Assembly: GCF_016801865.2 (NCBI RefSeq)
Contig: NC_068938.1
Location: forward strand, 16,897,452-16,961,451
Source: Culex pipiens pallens
Taxonomy: Eukaryota > Arthropoda > Insecta > Diptera > Culicidae
Direction of reading: 5' to 3'
Length of the DNA stretch: 64,000 nt
Notes under the pieces: generated by a model
What the model saw: the letters and a program-made list of their open reading frames with translations, nothing else
What the model was told of the DNA's origin: nothing
Databases searched by the model: none
Program-made: the position numbers and the translations under genes
Shown: in pieces, positions 32,704 through 44,347 of the stretch
Layout: every line of letters starts with the position of its first letter
Numbering within the stretch: position 1 is the first letter of the stretch

Positions 32704-33951
32704 CAAATAGGGTATTTTAACCATTAGTGGACCCCCTAGTAGAGCCGAAGGACATTTTTCACAATTTTTTCAATATTTCAAGCACTTTTTCATAACCCTT
32801 CGTACAAAACAATGAAATCTGAAGTTTTTTTTAAACAATTTTGACAATTTGTTTCATCAGTCGTTTGTTTTTGAGCAGAAAAATAGCCATTTGAAAAAAA
32901 AAGTTTTTTTTTGCCTGTTACGGAACCTCTTTTCCCACAGTGGACTCGGGTCCATAATTCGATTGTGGACCCGGGTCCACTTTTGGCAAAATATTATTTT
33001 TATTATCAGAGAAAATGTTTCAAAAACCACTGTAAACATAAAAATAATAAAAAAAAGTAATTTTGATGCATTTTTTTCATATTTATAACATAACTGGTTG
33101 ACCGAAACTAAACAATAGATTTGTTTACAGTTGCTGATAAAACCACGCATGTTAACTTAAAAAAAAATGTTTTGTTATTGATTTAGGCCGTTGCAAATAT
33201 TTTTCAAAGTTTAAATATACATTAAAGTTTAATCAACTGAAAACCATTAAAAAGGCATTTTCCCGCGTTTATAATCATATTTAGCATGTTTGAACTCCTT
33301 TGAAAACATTTTAAATTTTCATGAAATAACAATGTACAGTCCCACGAAAAGTATTTTTTAATCTTCATTTTTCGATGTAAAATCAAATTTACATTCAAAA
33401 AGTAATGTAATGAAATTTTGATAAACTGCATAGTTTTCAAGTTAAATCCATTTTTAGGTGACTTTTTTGAAAATAGTCGAAGTTTTTAATTTTTTTTAAA
33501 TTAGTGCACATGTTTGCCCACTTTAAAAAAAATATTTTTGAAAAGCTGAGAAAATTCTTTATATCTTGCACTTTTGAACTTTGTTGATACGACCCTTAGT
33601 TGCTGAGCAGAACAGAAAAATTGATGTTTTCTAAGTCTCACCCAAACAACACACCATTTTCTAATGCCGATATCTCAGCAACTAATGGTCCGATTTTTAA
33701 TGTTAAAATATGAAACATTCGTGAAATTTTCCGATATTTTCGAAAAAAACATTTTCAAAATTTTTTAATCAAGACTAAAAAACAAAAAGGCGTGATATTG
33801 AAAGTTTGGCCCTTTTGAAATGTTAATCTTGGTTTAAAAATTTTGAAAATATTTTGCTTGAAATTGTGATTTTATTGAATTTTTCATCAAAAACCCTTCA
33901 GAGGGTCTACTATAGGAAAGGGGTCCATTAATGGATAACGTACCCTATTTG
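32704..33951. repeat. Foldback element with CAAATAGGGTA ends
   Basis: CAAATAGGGTATTTTAACCA at the left mirrors the right end TACCCTATTTG. The matching inner blocks 'attagtggacccc' and 'ggggtccattaat' are inverted. The central part carries 'tggactcgggtcca ... tggacccgggtcca' (32941-32980), a third related pair. No gene. The target duplication is unclear. Confidence 0.6.
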
Positions 33952-34154
33952 AAAATATTTTTTTCTGCAAATCAATCCACTTTAACGACACTGGGTCTTT
34001 TGTGATCTCTGTTGCAAGTTTTGCTCATTTTTGGCATCCGAAGGTTATGTTTGGTGAGTCACCTAAAACCTCTTTTACGCAAATGGACCGACGTTTTACT
34101 TCCCCATCCGCTAGAAGGTGTAATCAGGCAAATTTCGTCTCGAAAAATGCCACC

Positions 34155-34222
34155 GTGTGGAATTGAACCCAGGTCTGCTGGGGTAAGAAGCTACCGCTCT
34201 AACCATTAATCGACCGGACCAG
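34155..34222 (-). other. Isolated tRNA-like module
   Basis: On minus, it shows a box A-like 'attaatggttagagc' and box B GGTTCAATTCC, with degenerate stems. It is probably a SINE head fragment. The surrounding 33952-36237 is AT-rich with no gene seen. Confidence 0.45.
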
Positions 34223-36237
34223 GCACGAAGAAAGTTTTTTTTTTAATTAAAAAAAGTCACTTTTTTGGGAAAATTTTACACCAAAATTATTTATAAACTT
34301 GAAAACTGTTAACAAAATTTCATAATGTACTTTTATTACAAATTCAAATCAACATCTGAAAATGTTTTTTGTCCTTTTTTTAAGTTTAAAAATTATACTG
34401 TTTTTTAACCCTCTAACGCCCATGGTTACACCAGAGCACCACTATTTCACTCATCGACATTCCTCGAGAAGTATTGAATGGAAATCAAATCATTCTTCAT
34501 GCATAGTGTTATTTAGAATGTCCAATGAATCCAATTTAAATTTTATCGAATTTGGTTAAGTATGTAAAGAATGGCAAGGAAAACGTAAAAAATCCCCTCC
34601 TCTGAGGTTGACATTACAAATTGGCTCATAAATTGGCACTCTTAGTCCACTAAAAATTATAAATAATTGAAAAAATCAACAAGTAAAAAATAGAAAAAAA
34701 AAGATAAAAATGTTGTTGCTATAACATACCAAATCAATTCATCAAAATAAAAAGAATCCATGTGAAAATTTAAGTCGATAATTCAATCAGAATTTGAATT
34801 ATTTTTTAGCAATTCAAAATTAACCCACCAGCAATCGCATATGTGTACTTTGTACACACTTGGTAAAGGAACTTGTAAGAAAGACAAAAACATGCGACAT
34901 CCCAAAGGTTAAAGTTATTTTAAAAATTATTCATCGCTGCTCACTTAAAAAAAGAAAAAAAATCAGAAACTGTTCATTTCCATTTTTTTACAAGGTTGTT
35001 GACAGCAACAAAGCTTTAATAATTGAAATTTTGTCTATTAAAATAACAAATCTTCAAAAACGACTTACATAATTTTTATATATTAAGGTTCAAATAATTT
35101 TTAGATTGTAGCCATTTCAAAGTAAAAGTATTCAACAAAATTGTCATTTATTATTTAAAAATTAGTGTTCATCAGGTTTTTTTTTATCAAATTCGGTAAA
35201 GTTTACTAAATTTTCAACTGTTGAACAGTTTGGTAAACTGAAAATTACCGAAAGCGGCAAAAACTTACCGAAATTCGGTTATGAAATTTATAATCGTGCA
35301 ACTGAAATTCGGTGATGTTTTGTTAATGGTGGGTAACCGATCTAAACTTTATCATTTTTTCAGCTACTTATTATAAATTCGTTGAAAAAAAAAACTAAGT
35401 TTGTGTCCATCAGATTAGACTTAGTTAGTATTTGGTAATGCTGTGAATAATGTTTCATTTGTTATGGACTACATAAAGTTTTTCAGCAGAAAAGAACATA
35501 ATTTTTCGAAAAAATCTAGATTTTAAATATTTTTTGCACTTTTAATTTTTTTTTTAAATTGCACTTTGTTCATCAACTCCTTTTATCCAAATAAGGCATT
35601 TTTCATATATAATTTCTTCATACAATTGTTTATAAGGGTGATCGAAATCTGCGCTTCCTTGGGGCTACCCTCTGAAATTAAAGAAAGAACCATTACTACT
35701 GACCAAGGAAATTCATCCCTCCAATCCATTGTATTTTATATGAGGAATTCAAAATTGAAAAGGTGCATCGTTTTTTGAGGTTATTCCAGGCATATTTCTT
35801 TTATTTATATTTTCAGATAAATTCACTTGCATCAATGTACTGCAGTTTAAGTTTCATTCAGTCCATTTTCGAAAAATAACAAGCAATCACTATTAAAAAA
35901 CATACCGTTTCACATTCCAACCAAAAAGGCTGGTGTTTTCTTTTTTTTTTGTTATGATACTTAATTGCATTTCATCACTTGCGCGTCGCCTCGTTTGGAT
36001 AATATTTTCATTTTCATGGAAAACCACTCCACTCGTTAAATGGAACACTTTCCGTCGCTTCCACCATTCTGGATAACAGTAGAGTCTAGCATATAAGTGC
36101 ATCGCATCGCAATTCGGAAAAATAGTTGATGAATTTTTTGGTTGAGGTGGAAATTTACACGTTTGTTTATTTATAAATCTTTTAGCAGAAATTTATAGTT
36201 CGAATTAAGTAAGGTGCATTCTAGCAACCAGTTACAA

Positions 36238-36393
36238 CACGGAGAAAAAATATTTCCCAAAATCGTGAACAAGCGTTCATGAAAATGGGAACCACGAACA
36301 AAGTGTTCAAATTTCATGGTACGTTTTTCAAAGTCGTCCCTTGGAATTTGAACACTTTGTTCAAATAGTTTTGGGAACTCTTTTTTCTCCGTG
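36238..36393. repeat. 156-bp MITE with CACGGAGAAAAAA ends
   Basis: CACGGAGAAAAAA at the left and TTTTTTCTCCGTG at the right. The inner 'gaacaaagtgttcaaat' is repeated in inverted form, so the whole element folds back. Half of it recurs at 9206-9308. Confidence 0.7.
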
Positions 36394-37028
36394 AATCAAT
36401 TAGATCCTTTTATATGAACTCCTTTTCTTTGTAAATCTATCGAACCTAAAATACATTCTATTGCGACTCGCCCATCCCACAGGTGTTTACACAATGTGTG
36501 TGTGTGTTCCCAGCACAGCGGCTTGCTCGGACAACCTCCGTATGCTGTGCAACGAAGCTTCAAACTCCAACAGAAACTTAAAACGCTCTTCGTAACTGCC
36601 AGCAAACCCGTGCACATGGCTGTTCAGCATATAAATTCGGTTCGTCCTTTTCTTTTTTTTTTTTTTTTTTTGCTGATGGTGTGTTGTCCTTTTACACACA
36701 CACGACCAAACCCCAGCAACTTGCCAGCACTTGCCAGGAATAAATTGTGAACCAACAAACAGCTTTTTGCCAATGCCTGGGCGAGGACATGGTTGGACCG
36801 GTGCCAAAACAGTGTCTGCGCCGTACATACAATGAGGAAGGAGTGTTGCGAAGAATTTTAAAACAAATTGTTGAGGGGTTTGGGTTTGGACCAGTCGACA
36901 AACGAGCCGGAAAGTGGGTCATCTGGGCCGTGCGTGCCGCATCGATTACTGGTTTACTTGGTGTAGGACATGGGATTAAAAGAGGGGGAAGGGGGTAGAT
37001 AAGATTGGTTTGATTTTATTGCTTATCG
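36394..37028. other. Spacer downstream of P450-9
   Basis: Contains the poly(A) signal of P450-9 on minus (AATAAA at 37020-37015) and a poly-T tract near 36650-36672. Open frames on both strands (36747-36998 plus, 36692-36922 minus) overlap one another and match nothing I recognise. Confidence 0.4.
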
Positions 37029-38581
37029 TTACAGTTTCTCAACTTTAAGCCAGAGTCCACCTTCAGGCGCTAGGATGAAGCTCTTTTTGTTCAGTTCTAG
37101 GGGAACCTTGCACTTTTCTCCGATCGAAAACCTAAAGTTGGTCAACAGATAGGCCAGTCCGATGCGGGCCTGCATCATTCCGAATCTCAGTCCGATACAG
37201 ATTCGAGGGCCCTCGCCGAACGGCGTCCACGCGTACGGATTGCGATTGGCTTCCTGCTCCGGTGAGAACCGCTCGGGATCGAACTTTTCAGGATCGGGGA
37301 AGACCTCCGGATCGTGATGGATTCCGTATACCGGGATGAATACCTGGGTGCCGGCTTCCAGGACGGATTTGGTGTTGGGGACTTGGTAGTCCTTGGCCAC
37401 CTCGCGGAAATGGATTGGAACCGGGGGATACTTGCGAAGGGATTCTGCAATAACTCGGATTAGAATATTATTCAATATGGGATTTGGTAAAACTTACCAT
37501 TCAAGATCTGATCCAGATACTTCATCGCGGTAACGGATTCGTAAGACATTTCCCCGTTGTACTTAGGTAGAACCTCCTTCACGTGTTGCCGACCCTTCTC
37601 CTGGATGTCCTGATTCAGAGCCAGCTCGTACAGTGTCCACGTTAGCAGCGTAGAGCTGGTCTCGAATCCAGCCAAGTAGAACACAAACGCTTGCGCTGCG
37701 ATCTCGTTGAAGGACAGCAATCCATCGTCACTCTTGCTCTCATCCGGATTCCTCATCTGGATCAACAGATCCATAAAGTCGTTCCTCTTGACGTTGTTCT
37801 TCACCCGGTAGTCAATCGTCTCCCGGACAACTCGCAAAAAGAACTGTTCAACCTCTGGGACAGACAGCTTTACACCGATAAATCTAGCAAAGTTTGGTGT
37901 TGCATTTGTCAACATTGACTTGATTCTGCCTCTCGGAGTTTCGAAGATCTTCCTTCCCATAACTCTGAACTGCGCATCCGGATCCTTCAGCGAGTTGCAC
38001 TCAATCCCAAACGCACACATGCCAATCACATCGGTTGTGTACCTCGCCAACAAGTCCTTCAGCTCAAACTCACTCTCGTGGCTGACCTTCTCATGCAGAA
38101 AGTCATTAAACTGCTTCCCCGCAGCCACAATCGTCGGAAACATCATCTTCATCTTCCCGGAGGTGAACGTCGGTGACAGCTTGTGTCGCAGATTCTTCCA
38201 CTTGGATCCGGGCAGGTTGAACATGTGCGCCGACAGCGGATCGTCCTTCTCGTTGTAGTACGTCCCACGATCGTGGAAGTACTGAAAATCCTTCGCAAAG
38301 ACGCACTTCAGCAGTTCAAGATCCGTAATCAGCGCGACCGGCTTTGTAAACATGTAGATTCCACCGAACGGATGCTTTCCCTTGAGTTCGTTGTACAATC
38401 GCTTGAACAGGGGTCCGGCCTGTTCCGTTCTTCCCATGGGCTTGGCATTGCCGTACAGGAAGACCGGTTTAGAGAACGGAACGTTCCTATCAGCCCAGTA
38501 CGAGTGCTGCTTCTTGATGTAGTACAACACTCCCAAACAGATCACCAATACAGCGGTAAAAACATCCCAAAAATCCAACAT
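37029..38581 (-). CDS. P450-9: cytochrome P450, CYP6 family
   Basis: CDS complement(join(37029..37444, 37498..38581)), 499 residues. The anchor is at about residues 7-22 (VFTAVLVICLGVLYYI). The hinge is PVFLYGN, WKNLR is at 128-132, AGFETSS at 304-310, ESLR at 362-365, PERF, and PFGEGPRICIGLRFG with Cys444. The 53-bp intron 37445-37497 is phase 1 in the Glu362 codon. Residues 257-334 are identical to the matching part of P450-11, and the nucleotides nearly so, while the preceding 50 residues differ clearly; gene conversion is likely. P450-10 lies just upstream on the same strand. It has a TATA/initiator promoter. It looks intact. Confidence 0.95.
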
Positions 38582-38650
38582 ACTGATTAAGACTAATTAA
38601 CGACCTGCCTAGACTCTCTCGCGATGCGGCCTCTTCCAAATCTTGTTCGT

Positions 38651-38723
38651 GACTGACCAATACCAAAGAGCCGAGGTCGTAGATATAGTGTAAACAGCTT
38701 GAAGTACCAAGTGATTATTATCT
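38651..38723 (-). promoter_or_regulatory. P450-9 core promoter and GATA site
   Basis: On minus, TATATC at 38687-38682 lies 33 bp before the A of the initiator TCAGTC (38656-38651, A at 38654). This predicts a 72-nt 5' UTR. AGATAA on minus at 38723-38718. Confidence 0.5.
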
Positions 38724-38857
38724 CGCTGATTGCGTGCCGTCTGCCTACTCTGCAAGTCATTCTTCGCGATACTTTGAGTCACCTGCTATCTTACATTTGT
38801 TTGCAAAGATATCTTCCAGAAAAGAAAATTTTAGTTTGTTATAAGATCTTTATTCAA

Positions 38858-40345
38858 CTAGATTCGTTCCACCTTCAACCAGAGATTTTTCGGAGTCAGA
38901 ACAAAGCTCGTTACATCGACTTGCAACGGCATGCTACACTTCTTACCGATTGAAAATCGAAAGTTTATCAAAAGATAAGCCAGAACAATTTTAACTTGCA
39001 CAATACTAAGTTGCTTCCCTAAACAAGCTCGCGGTCCTTCACCGAACGGAATCCACGTGTACGGTTCTCGCTTGGAGTTCATTGAGAATCGCTCTGGGTT
39101 GAACTTTTCCGGAGTAGGATACAGCTCCGGATCGTGGTGGATCGCGTACACTGGGATATAGATGGGAGTTCCAGTTTCCAAGGTTGTGGTGGTATTTGGA
39201 ATCTGATAGTTCTAGGTCGTCTCCCGGATCAACACCGGAATCGGTGGGTATTTCCGAAGGGATTCTGCAAAAGATAACGTCAGTCTGCCATCGGAAATCA
39301 TATCAAAAATCTTACCTTTTACGATCTGATCCAAGTAGGTCATCGCCGAAATCGAATCAAAGCAAATCTCTCCGTTGAACTTTGCCAGAGCAGTCTTCAC
39401 GTGTTGTCGCGCCTTCTTTTGCATTACCTGAGCATTGGACAGCTCGAACAGAGTCCACGTCAACAGCGCAGGGTAGGTCTCGAGCCCAGCATAGTAGGAT
39501 CCGAACGCTTGCGCTGCAAGCTCGTTGAAGGCCAGCTGTCCTTCCTTGGATTCGTTGGGATCCCACTGTTGAATCAGCATGTCCAGGAGGTCATCTTTTC
39601 TGATGTTGTTCTTTGATCGCGATTCTGTTTCAGCGCTTATCAATTTCAAAAAATGTTTGGAAACTTCGGGCTTGAACTCACTTATTCTTAAAATCCTAGC
39701 TAATTTTGACATGTAATTCATCAGAAATCCCTTAAACTTTTCTTGTCTCGATATTGTTTTCAACTGTATATCAACTCCTAGGTAACTCTTTGCCATTAAA
39801 TCCGGTATGTACTGTTTCAACCAATTCTTGATTTCAATCTCTTTTCCTACTTCGACCTTATCACCAAGCTGATCACTCAAATGGTTTCCTGAAGTCAACA
39901 GCATTGAAAACATAGTCTTCAAGTTATTTTCACCAAACAATGGCGCAATTATGTTGTGAATCTTATTCCATCTATCTCCACTCAAATTGAACAGCCTTCC
40001 CGATAATGGATCAACCTTCTCGTCACAGTAACTCCCTCGCCCTTGAAAACACTGAAAATCCTCCTCCAAAACCCGCCTCACCAGCCCCAAATCGGTCATC
40101 AACGCAATCGGCCTCAAGTAGTGGTACATCCCAACCAGCGGGTTCAACCCCTTTAAATCCGTATAAAAACTCTGGAAAAACTTCCCAACCTGCTCAGTTC
40201 TTCCCATGGCTTTAGTATTTCCATACAAAAAACCGGGCTGCCTAAACGGCACGTTCCGCGAGGTCCAATAGGCGTGCTTGCGAAACAGGTACAGATTCAG
40301 CGCGAGGAACGCCAAGGTGCCGACTATGTCCCAATATTGGAACAT
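38858..40345 (-). pseudogene. P450-10: CYP6 copy with in-frame stop, probably inactive
   Basis: Reads complement(join(38858..39264, 39316..40345)), 478 positions, with one internal TAG at 39214-39212 (position 361) where P450-9 and -11 have Lys (an AAG-to-TAG change would give it). The frame is otherwise open to the normal C-terminus. The stop falls 14 residues after ExxR (ESLR, 344-347), so the heme loop PFGEGPRACLGKQL would be lost. Other decay: WxxxR is WNKIH (126-130, Arg replaced by His), the CAFGxECNS block is replaced, the I helix reads AGLETYP, and exon 1 is about 18 residues shorter than in P450-9. The 51-bp intron and the AATAAA (38854-38849) are intact. Alternatives are stop readthrough, a null allele or a sequencing error. 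Confidence 0.85.
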
Positions 40346-40570
40346 GGTGCACCAGGTGCTAATTTAATTAAATTAAACGCTGCGAGTCGATCGTTACGAT
40401 ACGACGTGAATAGGTGGAGCACTTTTTTACAACTGGTCCACACAATCGATGCGAGTTTGCATCTCGAATTGGAGTGAGATTATCGTTTTGTTTGTTGTGT
40501 GTTTAGATAATTTGGTATTTAGGCAATGGATTTGTTTGGTTCAGTCGAAAAATCAATTGGGAAGTTTGAT

Positions 40571-40882
40571 ACAAAAACAAAAACAAAAACAAAAACAAAA
40601 ACAAAAACAAAAACAAAAACAAAAACAAAAACAAAAACAAAAACAAAAACAAAAACAAAAACAAAAACAAAAACAAAAACAAAAACAAAAACAAAAACAA
40701 AAACAAAAACAAAAACAAAAACAAAAACAAAAACAAAAACAAAAACAAAAACAAAAACAAAAACAAAAACAAAAACAAAAACAAAAACAAAAACAAAAAC
40801 AAAAACAAAAACAAAAACAAAAACAAAAACAAAAACAAAAACAAAAACAAAAACAAAAACAAAAACAAAAACAAAAACAAAA
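40571..40882. repeat. (AAAAAC)n hexanucleotide array, about 52 copies
   Basis: 312 bp of the perfect 6-bp unit upstream of P450-10. The unit contains no stop in several frames, so long false frames (KQ, TK, FL and CF repeats) appear on both strands. Confidence 0.97.
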
Positions 40883-40961
40883 GCTTCTCACCTTAAATCT
40901 GATTTTAAACATGTAGGAATATTCCGTTACGAATTGTTCTTTCCGCTGGAGTGTTGTTTAC

Positions 40962-42176
40962 TAATCTAATCTAATCTAATCTAACACAAACGTAGCCAGT
41001 CCGATGAAAGCATGCTGGAAAGTCTTGTGATTAGATTACGCCGCAAGCACTTTTCTTGTCAATATTAATAATTGAAGTACATCCGAGAACACCCGAAAAT
41101 GTATTACAAAAATTAAAGCGGCCAGCCCTACTACGTTGTGTTTACCGCAGAGAGGATTCTGAGAACGGATCACATTTCAGAGAATCTACAGGGGAGGAAG
41201 GATGCGTGGACATACCGTACCAAACGCTCCGATTTATGATTGCATGTTTTGTATGGTGTGTCTAGTGTGCGGTTATACAATAATATATAATACAATTATA
41301 ATATAAAATAGAATATAATGTAATTGGAAAGTCCTCACCAAGTTCCTCGATGATGCTGCTTTTCCTATTTGAGTCGTTCCTCTCTCGACTCAAAGATAAG
41401 ATGAAGCGACGTTTCCAGTGCTATCTTGCGTCACCGGAAAATTAGCGCAACAGCTACACCCTTCGATCACGCTAATTTCGCTATTTTTCACGTTTTTCAA
41501 CCCGTTTCGTATACACCGTCGTCAAATCAACCAAACCAAATTTCCAAGACTGTTATTACACTCATCTCCCCTAAACAGCAGAAGTCTGCCACGAATACAA
41601 AAAAGTCTGCAAATCGACGGTAAACACACTGGTCAAAGTGACGCTTGTGACGTTCGTTCGTTTTGACATTTTGGCTCTTTTTTCCGCACACGTTCCCAGA
41701 ATCAAGATGGGACGGGAAAATTACGAAACCGAATGATCGGTGCAGTACAAAAACCAAGAACATATTTGGACACATTCTAAACAACAACGAAACGCCTTAT
41801 TTTAACTCATGCAAATTTCCAGCCTGCGGTGTCATCGTCCAACCAAATATGCACTCAATGAGTGCCATTCTCAGCTCTTCGTTCTTGCCAAGAGACACCA
41901 ACACACTCCAACGCTCTCACTCTCACTCTCTTCTTTAATTTCTTCGAAACGTCAAACACCACGAGCATGATCGAAAACAATTTTATCGAAAATCACTATA
42001 AAACACTTTTTTTAACTAAACTTTATCATCTCTGCATAGATGCCAACGTCATGAATCGAATGACACTAGTTTGGCTTGGCTGAAACTTAATTTTCAACCA
42101 AATAAATGCGATTTTTTCCTGAACAACGCGACGACGTGTAGTGCACGTTCGACTTCTCTCGTCCCCCGCTGCTGTC
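40962..42176 (-). mobile_element. Non-LTR-type insertion with TTAGA tail
   Basis: Flanked by a perfect 24-bp direct duplication (40938-40961 and 42177-42200, TCTTTCC...TTTAC). The left edge is (CTAAT)n, i.e. a (TTAGA)n 3' tail on minus. The 3' 200 bp match the 3' end of the retroposon at 9425-10693 ('tcggactggct', 'ggcgtaatctaa'), while the 5' part differs and has no tRNA-like head. No clear reverse transcriptase frame. It lies between the divergent P450-10 and P450-11 and has lengthened their spacer by about 1.2 kb. Confidence 0.8.
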
Positions 42177-42200
42177 TCTTTCCGCTGGAGTGTTGTTTAC

Positions 42201-42791
42201 ACTTTAAAAGCCTTTGAAGTAGACCTTGAACATCGCCACGAAATATATCGTGATATTTGCTCTGTAGGAGTTGTTTGTATGTTCACCACCCGCCCCACGT
42301 GCTTGGTCCAAAGTTTACCCGAGCATAACTGAGTCATTTCTTCCCAGTAACTCAGTTTACCCCCAGATGACTTGCAAAACGTTCACCTGTCCACTCTCCG
42401 TTATCGAAAGCGGGCGCGTTCAAATGATTCACTAAGCTCGCGGCATAACTCCATCAACCGTGTTGTAGTACCACACTATTGCTGATAAAATTCCAGTATA
42501 TGGCACAAGCAAGCGCACCGTTATGATTGTAGTGACAGAATTACGCCCGCTGAGGGTGCGCTGTCTAGCTCGACGAGTTTGAGATCAACCGGCGCACGCG
42601 GCGCCGAGATATCAACGAGATAATAAGCGCGAGCTGTGTTACAGCTGGGCTGGGAGTCAATAAAAACCCAGATCCCGTGGTCGGCAGCAAGCCATTCGTG
42701 AAAAAGTGTTTGAACAGCTAGCATCGTTCAAGCGAGGGGTTTGAGTGGTGCTGTAACTAACTCGAACTTCCGGTCAATTAACGGAATCATC
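42201..42791 (+). promoter_or_regulatory. P450-11 upstream region
   Basis: 590 bp from the retroposon to the ATG. It holds AGATAA at 42618-42623 and a TATA-like AATAAAAA at about 42659-42666 with CCATTC (a weak initiator) about 35 bp further on. No other gene seen. Confidence 0.35.
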
Positions 42792-44347
42792 ATGCTGGAA
42801 CCGCTAGATGCGATCATCACCGTGGCGATGATCTGCTTGGGTCTGTACTTTTACATGGACAAAAAGTACTCGTACTGGAAGGACAGAGATGTGCCGTACT
42901 TGAAGCCGGAGTTCTTCTATGGGAACTCGAGGACGATGACCCGGACGGAGCAAACGGGTCAGATGTTCGCGCGGTTCTACGAGGAGTTGAAAGGGGAAGA
43001 CCATCCGTTTGGTGGGGCGTTTGTCTTTACGAGGCCGATCGCGATCGTGACCGATCTGGAGCTGGCCAAGTGCGTGTTTGCGAAGGACTTCCAGTACTTC
43101 CACGATCGTGGGACGTATTACAACGAGAAGTACGACCCGCTTTCGGCGCACATGTTCAACCTGTCCGGACCCAAGTGGAAGAATCTGAGGCATAAGTTGT
43201 CACTGACGTTTACGTCGGGCAAGATGAAGATGATGTTCTCGACGATCATTGCGGCGGGGAAGCAGTTCCGGGACTTTTTGGACGAGAAAGTTAGTCATGA
43301 GAGTGAGTTTGAGCTGAAGGACTTGTTGGCGAGGTACACGACCGATGTGATTGGGATTTGTGCGTTTGGGCTTGAGTGTAACTCGATGCGGGATCCGGAT
43401 GCGCAGTTCAGGGCTATTGGAAGGAAGATCTTCGGGAATCCTCGAGGAATGGTCAAGGGATTCTTGATTGCGACGATGCCACGGTTTGCACAGTTCATTG
43501 GGGTAAAGGAGATTCTGCCGGAAGTGTCCGAGTTCTTTTTCAAAGTGGTGCGTGAAACGGTGGACTACAGGGTGAAGAATAATGTTAAGAGGAACGACTT
43601 TATGGATTTGCTGATCCAGATGAGGAATCCGGATGAGAGCAAGAGTGACGATGGATTGCTGTCCTTCAACGAGATCGCAGCGCAAGCGTTTGTGTTCTAC
43701 TTGGCTGGGTTCGAGACTAGCTCTACGCTGCTAACGTGGACTCTGTACGAGCTGGCTCTGAATCAGGACATCCAGGAGAAGGGACGTCAACACGTGAGGG
43801 AAGTCTTGTCCAAGTACAACCGAGAGATTACCTACGAATCCGTTACCGCCATGAAGTACCTGGATCAAATCTTGCAAGGTAAGCTGTAATGATCAAAATC
43901 AAGTATCATATTCTAATCCAAGTTATTGCAGAATCTCTCCGCAAATATCCCCCAGTCCCTATCCATTTCCGCGAGGTGGCCAAGGACTACCAGGTTCCGG
44001 AAACTAAGACGGTCCTCACAGCCGGTACCCGCGTGTTCATCCCGGTGCTCGGAATCCACCACGATCCGGACATCTTCCCCGACCCGGAACGCTTCGATCC
44101 AGACCGATTCTCGCCGGAGCAGGAAGCCAAACGCAATCCGTACGCGTGGACTCCGTTCGGCGAGGGACCTCGAATCTGTATTGGGATGAGATTCGGAATG
44201 ATGCAGGCCCGCATTGCACTGGGTTATCTGCTGCACAGTTTTAAGTTTTCAATCGGGAAAAAGTGCCAGGTGCCGCTGCAGATGGACGAGAAGAGCTTTG
44301 TGTTGTCGCCGAAGGGGGGACTTTGGTTGAAGGTTGAGAAGATTTAA
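42792..44347 (+). CDS. P450-11: cytochrome P450, CYP6 family
   Basis: CDS join(42792..43878, 43932..44347), 500 residues. The ATG at 42792 is the first one in frame; the frame is open a little further upstream without an ATG. The anchor is at about residues 7-22. The hinge is PEFFYGN, WKNLR is at 129-133, AGFETSS at 305-311, ESLR at 363-366, PDRF, and PFGEGPRICIGMRFG with Cys445. The 53-bp intron 43879-43931 is phase 1 in the Glu363 codon and ends like that of P450-9 (AGTTATTGCAG). It is most similar to P450-9. It is divergent from P450-10, with a 2.4-kb spacer containing a retroposon and a hexanucleotide array. No canonical AATAAA just downstream. It looks intact. Confidence 0.95.

Noticed and set aside
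36747..36998. 83-codon frame downstream of P450-9
   Set aside because: Overlapping frames of similar length exist on the other strand, no promoter, splice or family evidence was seen, and the composition is mixed.
40449..40969. Long frames of KQ, TK, FL and CF repeats on both strands
   Set aside because: They are by-products of the (AAAAAC)n array, which has no stop in several frames. There is no start context or conserved sequence outside the repeat.
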